Below, piece after piece: positions 9,001 to 16,990 of a stretch of DNA of 64,000 bases. This DNA is from Arsenicibacter rosenii. Lineage in GTDB: Bacteria > Bacteroidota > Bacteroidia > Cytophagales > Spirosomataceae. Position 1 is the stretch's first letter, and each line of letters begins with the position of its first letter. The stretch spans positions 1 to 64,000 of the forward strand of contig NZ_MORL01000030.1 in NCBI RefSeq assembly GCF_001870735.1, read 5' to 3'. The notes under the pieces are model-generated. The model searched no databases. It had not been told where the DNA came from and was given only the letters and a program-made list of their open reading frames with translations. The position numbers and the translations under genes were made by a program.

Positions 9001-10241
9001 ATGCCCCCGTCTGGATGTTAGTGGATCTGCCCCGGTTTGAAACCGTTTTACGGAATCTTCTGAGTAACGCTGTCCGTTATACGCAGGCAGGTGGTTCTGT
9101 CTGTGTCCGGCTTTTGTGTCGGGAGGGGGTCGCAACGGTGGCGGTGGCAGATACCGGGCCAGGTATTCATCCGGATGATTTACCCTATATCTTCGACCGC
9201 TATTTCCAGACCAGACAGGTCGACAAGCCGCTCCAGGGCGGTACCGGAATAGGTCTGGCTTTGTGCCGGGAATACTGCACCCTCTGGGGAGGCACCCTGA
9301 CGGTGAGCAGTGAGCCAGGGCAGGGGAGTACGTTTACCATAACCTATCCGATCCGGCAGGTGTCTCCTCCCGTTCTGCCGCCGCGAAGTACCCCGGCGGT
9401 TATAGAGGCATTCTCTCTACCGGAGAGCGCAGGTCCTGAGCAGGAGCCAACCGCCGGACAAGTGACTGTGCTGGTGGTTGAAGATCATGCCGATCTGCGG
9501 TTTTACATCCAGACCGTTCTGGCGCCTTACTACGATATTCAAACGGCCCGGAACGGGAAGGAAGCCCTTGACTGGCTGAAAGCACAACCTGACAACCAGT
9601 TGCCGAAACTCATTGTATCCGACATTATGATGCCTGAAATAGATGGTCTGACGATGAGCAGGCTGCTGCGCGAACAGGCTGTCTGGCGCCATATCCCGAT
9701 TGTGCTGCTTACGGCCCGCGCCGACCTGGACAGTCGTTTACAGGCCCTTCAGCTGGGCGTTGCCGATTACCTGACCAAGCCGTTTCAGGAGGCAGAGCTG
9801 ATTGCCCGTGTCCGCAATCTGCTGGTGCGCAGTGAGGAGCTGATCAACTGGCGTACCTACGCTGCTGAACCGGAGCCGGCTTTTGCCGCAGAAGCGCCCG
9901 GGGATGACCGTTCGCAGGATACCGGCTGGATCAGTACGGTACAGGACATCATCCGGCAGCACCTGAGCAGCTCAATGCTGAATGTCAGATACCTGGCAGA
10001 AGCCGTCGGTATGAGTGAACGCCAGTTCTACCGGCAGTGTAAAGCCCTGACCGGCATGTCGCCCAACCAGCTGATCCATGAGGTCCGGTTGCAGGTTGCC
10101 CATGAGTTGCTCCGGAAGAATCCGGAAGCGCTGGTAAAAACGATTGCGCTGGAAGTCGGGTACAGCAAATCATCCTACTTTATTCAGCTCTACCGCGAAC
10201 GGTTCGGCGTTCCGCCCGGGCAGTATCTGACTCTTCTTTAG
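6066..10241 (+). CDS. Hybrid two-component system: sensor kinase, receiver and AraC regulator in one chain
   Basis: A 1391-residue protein. Order: signal peptide (residues 1-19); periplasmic two-propeller sensor of Reg_prop repeats (about 30-680, with motifs such as GxxDGFIWIGT and DRFQRLWLPSNRGL); Y_Y_Y domain (about 720-800, DGWQDNWV); one membrane segment (about 803-823); HisKA with phosphorylatable His885 in NVSHEFRTPL; HATPase with NLLSNAVRYT and GGTGIGLAL; receiver with phospho-acceptor Asp1186 in VSDIMMPEIDG; and a C-terminal AraC helix-turn-helix (about 1300-1391, MSERQFYRQCKALTGMSPNQ). This is the HTCS architecture that senses glycan fragments in Bacteroidota and activates neighbouring genes. 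No SusC/SusD pair is in the window; the nearest candidate targets are the convergent surface-protein genes at 10311-14791 or genes beyond the window. Confidence 0.95.
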   Translation: MRVLLIVLGVLYTWLGYAQPANTNSPYRVTVRHIGVDQGLPNRTVLHIGQDGDGFIWIGTIEDVYRFDGRRLIPLPALDSSARNVKTINLVMTDDFGNLWLNGGGTEDGRNQYVMLKGHKKPEVIQEAFKGTPFTKSRVNIFAASPHNRIRFFRTKDGTIWYQKKPGTFKAVFSHPYLRNNFKNGLCETTRKTLLIALPSAPGQPSGTITEVDTNGRILHQQFMPQLLNPIYQEPDGTIYCNKFIDYAQAALMPEGAADVVLYRLRPSGALENVFIPFIRDHKDPVFNTLANVNSSYDAFHGLFWLCGPNKLIAWHPQHGVVFDIRQTNFPSANIGEYRNVFVDRTGAVWVSTLNGVVVLTLEENHFRRFLYLDEPNKTGEKLAIRGMVQNGRDLWVNASKPYIVDLKTGTGRLALKLTDPKLMYTLNLYPAIRDPKGNIWASAGDIIKVNPATYAFETGTLQIDNSTVSLWHDGKKRIWVGHIHGISVFDTDTRQDRLFTGCNQFKNLAESQINGFFPDKRSGKLWLATTSGLYLLDTLKGVEARYSVAGTGNRHLPFDNITFLYPDPDQPDTYWLATRGGGLLRWHKRTGQYRQFTDKQGLSDNTLYAIYEDRFQRLWLPSNRGLMSFHRKTHQVQIYHKADGITDEEFNLLAHLRGDDGQLFFGGLNGVTAFYPDRIRPQKPQLVPLLVTQYQKLDTETGAMADRFADYEADKAIHLSASDRLFTLSFSLLDFREQGTNRLWYRIDGWQDNWVMQEQLDLRINGLPAGDYTLQVRAQAGNGMWASGIVSIPVSVDKPVYLRTWFLLLSLLLLMGAGQALFRWRNRQLVTEKIRLEQEVARRTARIERDKAIIEHDKTIIEKQAADLRANDTLKSRFFANVSHEFRTPLTLLLGPIQFLSRQVSEANARQLLQTMERNTRQLLTLVNDLLDLSRLDAGELVLNEKPGDLSLGITQVAADFRPAASYAGIDLQIAGTDAPVWMLVDLPRFETVLRNLLSNAVRYTQAGGSVCVRLLCREGVATVAVADTGPGIHPDDLPYIFDRYFQTRQVDKPLQGGTGIGLALCREYCTLWGGTLTVSSEPGQGSTFTITYPIRQVSPPVLPPRSTPAVIEAFSLPESAGPEQEPTAGQVTVLVVEDHADLRFYIQTVLAPYYDIQTARNGKEALDWLKAQPDNQLPKLIVSDIMMPEIDGLTMSRLLREQAVWRHIPIVLLTARADLDSRLQALQLGVADYLTKPFQEAELIARVRNLLVRSEELINWRTYAAEPEPAFAAEAPGDDRSQDTGWISTVQDIIRQHLSSSMLNVRYLAEAVGMSERQFYRQCKALTGMSPNQLIHEVRLQVAHELLRKNPEALVKTIALEVGYSKSSYFIQLYRERFGVPPGQYLTLL

Positions 10242-10261
10242 CCCTTGTTGCAGAGGAGGCC

Positions 10262-10298
10262 GGCAGTTCTGTGTTGCCGGGTTTAACACAGAACTGCC
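10262..10298. terminator. Bidirectional hairpin between convergent genes
   Basis: Perfect 14-bp stem (GGCAGTTCTGTGTT at 10262-10275 with its complement at 10285-10298) around a 9-base loop. It lies 20 bases after the sensor-regulator stop and 12 bases from the stop of the convergent gene at 10311, so it probably ends both transcripts. No long T-run on either side. Confidence 0.7.
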
Positions 10299-10310
10299 AG
10301 ACCCCTGAAC

Positions 10311-12098
10311 TTATTTACATGCTGTTCCGGTAACGACGTATGTTATGGTATCATCACTGATTTCCCCGCAGGCATTCTGGTAGCTTACCTTAAAGGTATA
10401 GGCACCCGGCTGTTTCACATGTAACCCGGTAATGGCATAGGAGCCGACCTTGCGATATACCGCACTGAATACGTAGCCATCCGGTCCTGTGATGGTATAG
10501 CCCGTCCCGAAACCCGAGCCGGTGAGCTGCACCTGACAGTTATCGGGGCCAAGTATGGCGCTCTGGGTGATGGAGACGGCATCGGCAATGATGGTTTGGT
10601 CGCAGGCAACCGAAACGGTGGTAGAGGCCGTAGCGGAACACTGACCGGTGGTGCCGGTGACGGACAGTGTGCTGGCAGACGTGACATTGCTGACGGTGAT
10701 GGCCGATCCGCTCATGCCGTTGCTCCAGGTATAGCTGTCAGCACCTGAGGCTGTCAGCGTAACACGCTGCCCGATGGCCACAGCCGGTGCTGGTGTCGCG
10801 GTGATGGCCACAGAAACACCGCTACCGCCGAGCGGCCCGCAACCCACGACAATTTTAACGCCATATCCTCCGAATTCACCACAAGGCAGGGCAGATACAG
10901 ATCCGGCTTGTGTAATGCCTGCCTCATTTATAGAGGACTGATAAAACTCCCAGCCGCTGCCGTTCCAGCGCAGCTGATTGCCGTTTAGTACCCACGAAGG
11001 AGCCCCCTGGTAGGTTTCGCCCGGCGTGTAGGTGCCGCCCAGCCCGTTTGTCTTATCGCTTACGATTATGGTACGGGGAACATAAGGGGCACAGGGGTCG
11101 ACCGGCGGAGTAAAGCGAACCGTGCCATCAGCCGTAGCGGAACATGTACCACTCGTCCCTGTGACGGACAAAGTGGTCACTGAAGTAACATTGGTCAATG
11201 TAATACTTGAACTTTGAACACCATTGCTCCAGGTATAAGACGTTGCACCCGAAGCGGTCAGCGTCAGGCTACCACCCGATGCAATGGTCAGGCTGGGTGT
11301 TGCCGAAATACTGACCGCAGGACACACAACCGTAAAAAGGCCGGTAACCTGCTCATGTGAAAAGTCATGGTTTGAGACACCCAGCCGGCGGTTTGCTCCG
11401 ACAGCCTCCGGGGTGAATTGCAGCACCCACTGCCCCTGAGTTGTGCCCGAACTCCAGACAACTGTGTTGCCGGGGTGCTCTACACCCTGTACCAGCAGAT
11501 TCAGCGAGATATCATTGGCGTCGGAAGCCGTGCCATTATAAAGCGAGGGATAATAGGTTTCCCCTGTGATGCCTCCGGTTATGGTTGCTGTAACACTTTG
11601 CCCGACGGTATAACTGGTTGAGGCCGGAGAAAGGGTAAGGTTTAGTGCTGGTTTGGGCTGCACCGTAAAACCGTTCAGGTCCGTGTCGGCAAATTCGTTA
11701 TTGACCGCATTACCAACGTCGAAGACACGATTACTTCCGGCCCCTTTAAAGCGTACTGCGAACCAGACGGATGTTTGCCCGCTTTGCCAGGTAATGTTAT
11801 TATTGGTGTTTCCTTCGCTGTTTCCGAGGATTATTACATCAGAAACAGGCTGTCCTGATGTATTCGGATCGCCTTCATACAGCGATAAGGTATAGTTACG
11901 GGTACCGGTACCGCCTGTCACCGTTACGGTGACGCTTTGCCCGACGGTATAAGTACCTGAAAGGGGAAAAACCGAAACAGACAGCGAGTTTGGCGCTGAG
12001 CGTTCAGGAGCGGTATGTAGGCTGGACCTTTGGTCTGCCAGACTGACTGTGGCCGTGATCAGCCACAGTAAAAAACAAGAAAGAAGAACTGACTTCAT
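10311..12098 (-). CDS. Secreted modular Ig-like surface protein with the shared ITYVVTG tail
   Basis: Start chosen at 12098 because MKSVLLSCFLLWLITATVSLAD is a good signal peptide; the frame is open 13 codons further upstream. The 595-residue product has two FPLSGTYTVGQSVTVTVTGG-type modules in its N-terminal third, two Ig-like repeats (TATPAPAVAIGQRVTLTASG type) each ending in a WSNG and a VTGTxGxCSATA motif, a Trp-rich module (GAPSWVLNGNQLRWNGSGWE) and a C-terminal tail of about 80 residues ending SDDTITYVVTGTACK. That tail recurs in the genes at 13962 and 21217. No catalytic motif is visible, so an adhesive or structural surface role is likely. It is the last gene of a three-gene minus-strand set. 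Confidence 0.75.
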   Translation of the reverse strand: MKSVLLSCFLLWLITATVSLADQRSSLHTAPERSAPNSLSVSVFPLSGTYTVGQSVTVTVTGGTGTRNYTLSLYEGDPNTSGQPVSDVIILGNSEGNTNNNITWQSGQTSVWFAVRFKGAGSNRVFDVGNAVNNEFADTDLNGFTVQPKPALNLTLSPASTSYTVGQSVTATITGGITGETYYPSLYNGTASDANDISLNLLVQGVEHPGNTVVWSSGTTQGQWVLQFTPEAVGANRRLGVSNHDFSHEQVTGLFTVVCPAVSISATPSLTIASGGSLTLTASGATSYTWSNGVQSSSITLTNVTSVTTLSVTGTSGTCSATADGTVRFTPPVDPCAPYVPRTIIVSDKTNGLGGTYTPGETYQGAPSWVLNGNQLRWNGSGWEFYQSSINEAGITQAGSVSALPCGEFGGYGVKIVVGCGPLGGSGVSVAITATPAPAVAIGQRVTLTASGADSYTWSNGMSGSAITVSNVTSASTLSVTGTTGQCSATASTTVSVACDQTIIADAVSITQSAILGPDNCQVQLTGSGFGTGYTITGPDGYVFSAVYRKVGSYAITGLHVKQPGAYTFKVSYQNACGEISDDTITYVVTGTACK

Positions 12099-12160
12099 GG
12101 AGGGCGAAGTGATTAACACGCGTGATGATTGAAGCATGAGATCGGTGGAGCCTGTAAACC

Positions 12161-13834
12161 TTATGGACAGCTGCCGGTAACCTGAAAAGATGTGATATAA
12201 GGCGGTATGCCCGGCGTATCATACACCACGATATAGTACGTACCGGCTGTCCGCAGGTCGCTGATGCCGAGGAGCCGGTTAATTACGGGGCTGCGGAAGC
12301 CCTTAATCCCGAGGTAGTTTCCGGGTCCGGTAACCGCAAACCAGCGCCCTGTACCGGTAAACGTAGTCCGGCCGGGACAATTGGTGCCGCCGAGTACCAC
12401 TGATGCCGGCGGTGTCGCTGTCAGTGACAGGGTACCCGTACAGGTAGCTGATGAGGATACTCCCCCTGGCGCAACCCAGTTGGATGTACTGCCACTGAGG
12501 CTGAAGTTTTTTAGTGTTCCCGGGCTCTGGGCATTGGCCAGATTGGTCAGACTGGTGATACCGGTATTCGCACCGCCGTCGTCTCCCTGATTGAAGGTGT
12601 AATAAGCCCGTAAACCGGTCTGCGTTGCCGGATTGAGCTGGCAGGCATAATTCAGGGCCACTTCATAGTCAGCAAGCGCGCGGTCCCAGATGCGTACTTC
12701 GTCCATCGTACCCACAAAATAACTGCCCATCGATTTGGTGGCACCCAGATAGATTTCGTCGCCAACCGTATTCAGGGTTGTCAGACTGGCGGGCAGGGGT
12801 TTGGTTTCTTTCAGAACGCCGTCAATATAAAACGCGACGGCTGTGCTGGCGGATGGGTCGGTACTAACGGCTACATGATGCCATTTTCCGTCGTTTACCG
12901 CGAAACTGCCTGTTACGTTGGCACCACCGAGGTAGACGGCCAGATACCCCGTATTCCGCATCACAAAACCCCAGCGACCACCGGTGCCGGTATTTCCCCA
13001 GTCCATGATGTAAGAATCAGCAGTCGCTGAGGTTTTAATCCAGGCTTCAACGGTCCGTGCCGAATTCCCGGCAATACCGTTTACGCCCGTTGCGACATAA
13101 TTGCCGCTGGCGAAGTTAAGGGCCGCACCTTTGGCGCGTACGGTGATAGCCGCTGTTGCGGTTGCCACACAGTCGCCGGTCCGGGCTGTTACAGACAGGG
13201 TCGTTGTGCTGGCTGGAGCGACAACTACTTCGGTACTGGTCTCGCCATTGCTCCACAGATAAGCGGTTCCTGTACCGGTTGCGGTGAGGGTGACGCTTTG
13301 CCCGGCGCTAATCGTCGGGGCGTTGGGCGTAACCCGTACCGACGGGCTCGACAAGGCACCGCAGCCTACTGTCAGGTAGGGAGAACCGGAGCCAGACCAG
13401 CCGTCACAGGGAATATAAGACGCCGATCCCGTTTTATTTGTTGCCAGGATGGTATTGCCGATATTCCGGAAAATCTGCCATTCCGTACCTGTCCACTGAA
13501 TAATCTGGTTATCCATTTTCCACGAAGGAGCACCGTTAATGGTACCATTGACGAGGTATGAACCATTATAATTGTCATTACCAAAACCATATACGTCAAT
13601 CCGTGTGAGTGTGACCGCACACGACGATGTCTGTAGATTGGCGGTGTTATCTGCTGCACGGGGAGTCGCAGGCTCATTCGGGCGTATGGTCTGCCGCTGT
13701 GCCACGGCAATTCTGCTTCCCGGACCTGATACAAGCATCAGTATAAAAACTGACAGCCGCATCAGGTTGGCAGGCGCGGTATTGCTGCGGGTAAGATGTT
13801 GAATGAGAGGATAGATACTGTTAATTCCGGACAT
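12161..13834 (-). CDS. Secreted LamG/concanavalin-like surface protein with Ig-like module
   Basis: Start placed at 13834 (MSGINSIYPL), which has an AAGGGA stretch 9 bases upstream; the frame is open to 13990 and another Met at 13762 directly precedes the hydrophobic segment MRLSVFILMLVSG. Order: Trp-rich module (NGAPSWKMDNQIIQWTGTEWQIF) ending at a PCDGWSG motif, one Ig-like repeat (WSNGETSTEVVV), then a LamG jelly-roll with TVEAWIKTS, DGKWHHVAVS and MDEVRIWDRAL, and a C-terminal beta module ending ITSFQVTGSCP. LamG domains of this type bind carbohydrate or protein. The last module looks like a divergent form of the tail in the neighbouring genes. The next gene downstream starts 62 bases after its stop. 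Confidence 0.75.
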   Translation of the reverse strand: MSGINSIYPLIQHLTRSNTAPANLMRLSVFILMLVSGPGSRIAVAQRQTIRPNEPATPRAADNTANLQTSSCAVTLTRIDVYGFGNDNYNGSYLVNGTINGAPSWKMDNQIIQWTGTEWQIFRNIGNTILATNKTGSASYIPCDGWSGSGSPYLTVGCGALSSPSVRVTPNAPTISAGQSVTLTATGTGTAYLWSNGETSTEVVVAPASTTTLSVTARTGDCVATATAAITVRAKGAALNFASGNYVATGVNGIAGNSARTVEAWIKTSATADSYIMDWGNTGTGGRWGFVMRNTGYLAVYLGGANVTGSFAVNDGKWHHVAVSTDPSASTAVAFYIDGVLKETKPLPASLTTLNTVGDEIYLGATKSMGSYFVGTMDEVRIWDRALADYEVALNYACQLNPATQTGLRAYYTFNQGDDGGANTGITSLTNLANAQSPGTLKNFSLSGSTSNWVAPGGVSSSATCTGTLSLTATPPASVVLGGTNCPGRTTFTGTGRWFAVTGPGNYLGIKGFRSPVINRLLGISDLRTAGTYYIVVYDTPGIPPYITSFQVTGSCP

Positions 13835-13890
13835 AAAGTCTGTTCCCTTGTTTGATTCGTGAAGATGTTTGTGGCCTGTACGGCCATCGT

Positions 13891-13949
13891 TGTCGGTGCT
13901 GAGTGGCTGATGGTTCGGTTTCAGGACTATCAGCCACTCAGCACCGACA
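13891..13949 (-). terminator. Strong hairpin between the broken surface gene and the LamG gene
   Basis: Perfect 21-bp arms at 13891-13911 and 13929-13949 with a 17-base loop, starting 13 bases past the stop of the broken gene at 13962. There is no T-run after it on the minus strand, so it may attenuate or stabilise the transcript end rather than terminate fully. Confidence 0.55.
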
Positions 13950-13961
13950 GAAACAAAAGGT

Positions 13962-14791
13962 TTATTTACAAGCCTCGCCTGTGACGACATAGGTCATGGT
14001 GGAGTCGCTGCTCTCACCACAGGCATTTATATAGCTTGTTTTTAGTGTGTAGGATCCCGGCTGAGTCACGTTTAAGCCGTTGATGGTGTAGCTGCCCACC
14101 CGCCGATAGCCACACCACGGCCGCCGGTACAATAACTGCCACCGCCCGTAACGGTGTATACCGTAGGCGGAACGCATGAAACGGTGACGGTGGCCGTGCC
14201 GGTACAACCATTGGTGGTACCGGTAACGGAGTAAGCGATTGTCCGGGTTGGCGATACGCTTATGATTGACTTGGAACTGGCGGGTGTGGTATCCCAAAGG
14301 TATGTATCAGCCCCGGATGCTGTCAGCGTTGCCGACTGACCGCCAGGGATGGTTTGTGAAGAAGGGGTTATACTGACATTCGGCGCATCAGGATTTACCA
14401 GAGCCCCACACCCACCGCTGAGCGTAAGTGCACCAAATCCACCCCAACCCGTACAAGGCAGGTTGGTTATTGACCCTGAATTGTTGGTCGCAAATGTCCC
14501 GTACTTGTTGTAAACAATTTCCCATTGGGATCCCGTCCAGCGGATGGTAAACAGTTCACCCTGCCCTGGGGTGCCGGAGCTGGTCCATTGGGCGGCGCCG
14601 TTGTAAGTACCGGCAGGCGTGTAATCTTCCCTTACATTTTCTGGTAGCTGATCACTGGACAATACAATTTTCCGGGGTACAAACGCACACGGAGATTGAA
14701 CGTTCATCGCAGCGAGCGCGATGAGCATAATAAGAAAGGTAGCTGTTACTTTTTTTAGTAACCGGTACTTGAGTAAGTATCTGTATTTCAT
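13962..14791 (-). pseudogene. Surface protein gene broken by an out-of-frame internal deletion
   Basis: The first part (start 14791) encodes a signal peptide, a Trp-rich module (LFTIRWTGSQWEIVYN) and an Ig-like repeat, then runs into GGGSYCTGGRGVAIG and leaves frame, reaching a stop at 14072. A second frame picks up at about 14125 with YRRVGSYTINGLNVTQPG and continues to the shared tail end STMTYVVTGEACK (stop 13962). The switch falls at CTATCGGC (about 14101-14110), which can be read as the end of VAIG in one frame or the start of YRR in the other. Intact relatives at 10311 and 21217 have about 50 residues before YRK/YRR that are missing here, so a deletion at a short homology is the simplest explanation. 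A truncated 239-residue protein could still be made. Confidence 0.7.
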
Positions 14792-14976
14792 TGTGTTAAA
14801 AGTGGAATTGGGTTGGTTGCTTACCGATTTGGCCAGTGACCACGCAGGTCATGTGTTGTCGCTGATTTAGCCACAGGTGTTCTGATGGAGCAGCAACCAG
14901 AACGCCTGCATCTGTAAATAATACCAGGTCGTTTGATTTCACAAAGTAACATCATGTGTACCTGAGTTGGGGGGAA

Positions 14977-15059
14977 ATCGATACCAGGATCCTGCCAATC
15001 GGTACCCGAATCCTGCCCGCGATACCCGAATCCTGCCAGGCGATACCAGAATCCTGCCA
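14977..15059. repeat. Four tandem 20-21-bp units resembling IS21-type terminal repeats
   Basis: Units at 14977-14997, 14998-15017, 15018-15038 and 15039-15059, each of the form CGATACCnGAATCCTGCC. They are followed by AAATTATATTTTAAAG. A related, shorter copy occurs at 5791. The multiple-repeat layout is what IS21-family ends look like, but no istA/istB genes are present in the window, so the identity is inferred. Confidence 0.6.
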
Positions 15060-15203
15060 AATTATATTTTAAAGATACTTATTGCGTTAAAAGGAGACTT
15101 ATGGGAAGGGTTTGTCCGTGTGGGATAGCAGTGTGAGTTTACTGTTTCGTGTATTACGAATAGACTAAGTGAACAGGTGTGGCGGGGCTAAAGACTCACA
15201 AAA

Positions 15204-15237
15204 AAAGCCGTGGTATCTTGAGCGGAACCACGGCTTT
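15204..15237 (-). terminator. Rho-independent terminator of arfB
   Basis: Stem AAAGCCGTGGT (15204-15214) with ACCACGGCTTT (15227-15237), 12-base loop. On the minus strand it is followed by a run of seven T. It lies about 50 bases beyond the arfB stop. Confidence 0.85.
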
Positions 15238-15288
15238 CAGGAGCTTGTCGAAGGAATACGGTTGTCTGGTGTTCATTGGTAGAGCTGG

Positions 15289-15693
15289 TTAGTCGATGGA
15301 AACTCTGCGGCGGTTGGCTTTAAGGTCGCCGCGCTTCTTCTTGTCGGTCTTGCGGGCCTCCTGCGACGCCCGGGTTGGCCGGGTGGCCTTGCGGGGCTTC
15401 GGCACCTCAAACGCCTTTGCAATCAGCCGGAGAAATTTCTGCGTCACCTTCTCTTTGTTGGCCAGCTGCGTACGCTCGGTCTGGTGCGTCAGTACGAGCT
15501 CGCCTTCGGTCGTTAATTTGCCGGCCAGTTTCTCCAGCAAAACCGCCCTTTCCTCGTCGGTCAGTAAGGCGGAGCCCGCTACGCTGAACCGTAGTTCGGC
15601 TTTGGTCGAGACCTTGTTGACGTTCTGGCCTCCCTTGCCGCCGCTGCGGGCAAACTGGTACGTAATGTCGGGTACTAATTTTTGTGTATCCAT
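15289..15693 (-). CDS. arfB: Alternative ribosome-rescue peptidyl-tRNA hydrolase ArfB (YaeJ-like)
   Basis: Releases peptide from stalled ribosomes lacking a stop codon. The start at 15693 (MDTQKLVPDI) gives 134 residues, close to the family length of about 140, and puts the catalytic GGQ at residues 21-23 within RSGGKGGQNVNKVSTKAEL, the RF-1-like domain signature. The C-terminus is a Lys/Arg-rich tail (PKPRKATRPTRASQEARKTD, then DKKKRGDLKANRRR) that in this family enters the empty mRNA channel. An upstream Met in the same frame would add 17 poorly matching residues. Monocistronic with its own terminator. Confidence 0.92.
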   Translation of the reverse strand: MDTQKLVPDITYQFARSGGKGGQNVNKVSTKAELRFSVAGSALLTDEERAVLLEKLAGKLTTEGELVLTHQTERTQLANKEKVTQKFLRLIAKAFEVPKPRKATRPTRASQEARKTDKKKRGDLKANRRRVSID

Positions 15694-15879
15694 AAATAGC
15701 CTGTTACGGCAGGAGAACACCATAAGCCCGCCAATATGTTTCAACCTGAAGCACCTGAGCCGTTACTTTTTTCAGTTCAGGCTGCCGGATTGACGCTTCA
15801 GCAACAAGGGCGCTGGGAATCCACAGGCCGCACGCCAATTTTGAGCCATCAAACAACAAATACTTTCCTCTTTTTTACC

Positions 15880-16830
15880 ATGAATAAGTTAATCGGTCTG
15901 GGCGTGGCGCTGGCAGCCACGTGGCTTATGGCGGCCCGTGTCGCCGATGTGTTGTCCGACACAGGCGTCACCATGGACAACGTGCGTCAGGGAACGCTGC
16001 AAAACCTGACCGAAGAACGCTGGTTTCGTTTCAGCAGCACAGCGGCCATGCGCCAGATGGCCCGCCGGATTCCGGAGGGCTCCCGCGCGGCGGCAGTACG
16101 GGCTCTCGGTAAGGTGGTCCGCTCTTACTGCGAGTCAGCGGCCTTTAAAAAAGAGTTTCTGGGTTGGGTAAAGCAAAAATACCCCTACGATGACCGGTAT
16201 AGTGATGAAAGCATGGCGGCGCAGGAGCAGGCCGTCGGGCAGATGGATGGCATGGTGAGCCAGCAACTGGGTATGATGCAGCAGGCCTATGCGCAGATTG
16301 ATCCGGCGATGTTGCAGCAGGTAATCCGGACGCAGCTTCAGCAACAGGAGCAGGAACTGGCGTCACTGGAAGGCGACGAACGGACGACACTCGCCACGGA
16401 AATCAGCGATGTAAAGAAAATGCTGAGCGCCACGGCCGGTAAACCGGCAGAATTTAAAAAGCAATACCTGGCCTACCAGAACCGCAAACTACAGAAGCAG
16501 GCTGCGGGCAACATCGCAGGCGAAAAGGAAAAAATAGCAGATGCCAAAGTACAGAATGCAGAATATCACCGGCAGAAGGCTGCATTCGATGCCCACTCGG
16601 ATGCCCGTCCGTTACTGAAAAAACGCTTAAACGAATTTATTGCCCTGTGTAATGATGTGGATTTCGGCGCGCAGACCGTACAGAAAGGCTACCGGCAGGA
16701 GTTTGTGAACCCGATACACCAGCGTAAACCGGCGGAGTGGAAATTCCTCTACCGTCTTGGCAAAGAACCGGTAACCGAAGCTAAAGCGGTTGCACAGGCG
16801 TGGCTGACCGATCTCGGAAAAGAACGATAA
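15880..16830 (+). CDS. Secreted or membrane-anchored Gln-rich coiled-coil protein, function unknown
   Basis: Start at 15880 because MNKLIGLGVALAATWLMAARVA is the first hydrophobic, signal-like segment; the frame is open 48 codons upstream but that part overlaps the arfB promoter side. The 316-residue product is helical, with a Met/Gln-rich central stretch (about 120-160, MVSQQLGMMQQAYAQIDPAM) and long charged helices to the end. No catalytic or metal-binding motif is seen. A conserved-looking Tyr/Trp-rich end (EWKFLYRLGKEP) closes the protein. Divergent from arfB and ended by its own hairpin at 16865. I do not recognise the family. Confidence 0.65.
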   Translation: MNKLIGLGVALAATWLMAARVADVLSDTGVTMDNVRQGTLQNLTEERWFRFSSTAAMRQMARRIPEGSRAAAVRALGKVVRSYCESAAFKKEFLGWVKQKYPYDDRYSDESMAAQEQAVGQMDGMVSQQLGMMQQAYAQIDPAMLQQVIRTQLQQQEQELASLEGDERTTLATEISDVKKMLSATAGKPAEFKKQYLAYQNRKLQKQAAGNIAGEKEKIADAKVQNAEYHRQKAAFDAHSDARPLLKKRLNEFIALCNDVDFGAQTVQKGYRQEFVNPIHQRKPAEWKFLYRLGKEPVTEAKAVAQAWLTDLGKER

Positions 16831-16864
16831 ACGCTATTTATTTTCATAGGTTAGGGAGTTTCTA

Positions 16865-16902
16865 CAGTCCGTCGGCGCTTATCGGCGGACTGTTTTGTTT
16901 TT
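16865..16902 (+). terminator. Rho-independent terminator
   Basis: Stem CAGTCCG (16865-16871) with CGGACTG (16886-16892), followed by TTTTGTTTTT. It lies 35 bases after the coiled-coil gene and separates it from the tandem paralogue set. Confidence 0.8.
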
Positions 16903-16990
16903 ACTCTACCATTTATGTAGTCATTGACTCGGAAACAAAAACAATCGTTCCCGGAACGGGTTCTGTCTGCATAAACAACAAAACAACGTT

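Larger units (their letters stand above)
14792..15288. other. About 500-base intergenic region with relic repeats
   Basis: No convincing gene. A minus-strand reading frame at 14821-15060 is mostly a translation of the tandem repeat (MAGFWYRLAGFGYR) and is probably not a protein. Contains the four-unit repeat at 14977-15059 and the arfB terminator at 15204-15237. Confidence 0.6.

Noticed and set aside
13835-13990. N-terminal extension of the LamG protein to 13990
   Set aside because: The added 52 residues overlap the hairpin at 13891-13949 and the end of the broken upstream gene, and have no signal features.
14821-15060. Minus-strand reading frame of 79 codons
   Set aside because: It is largely a translation of the 20-21-bp tandem repeats, and its C-terminal part has no recognisable features.
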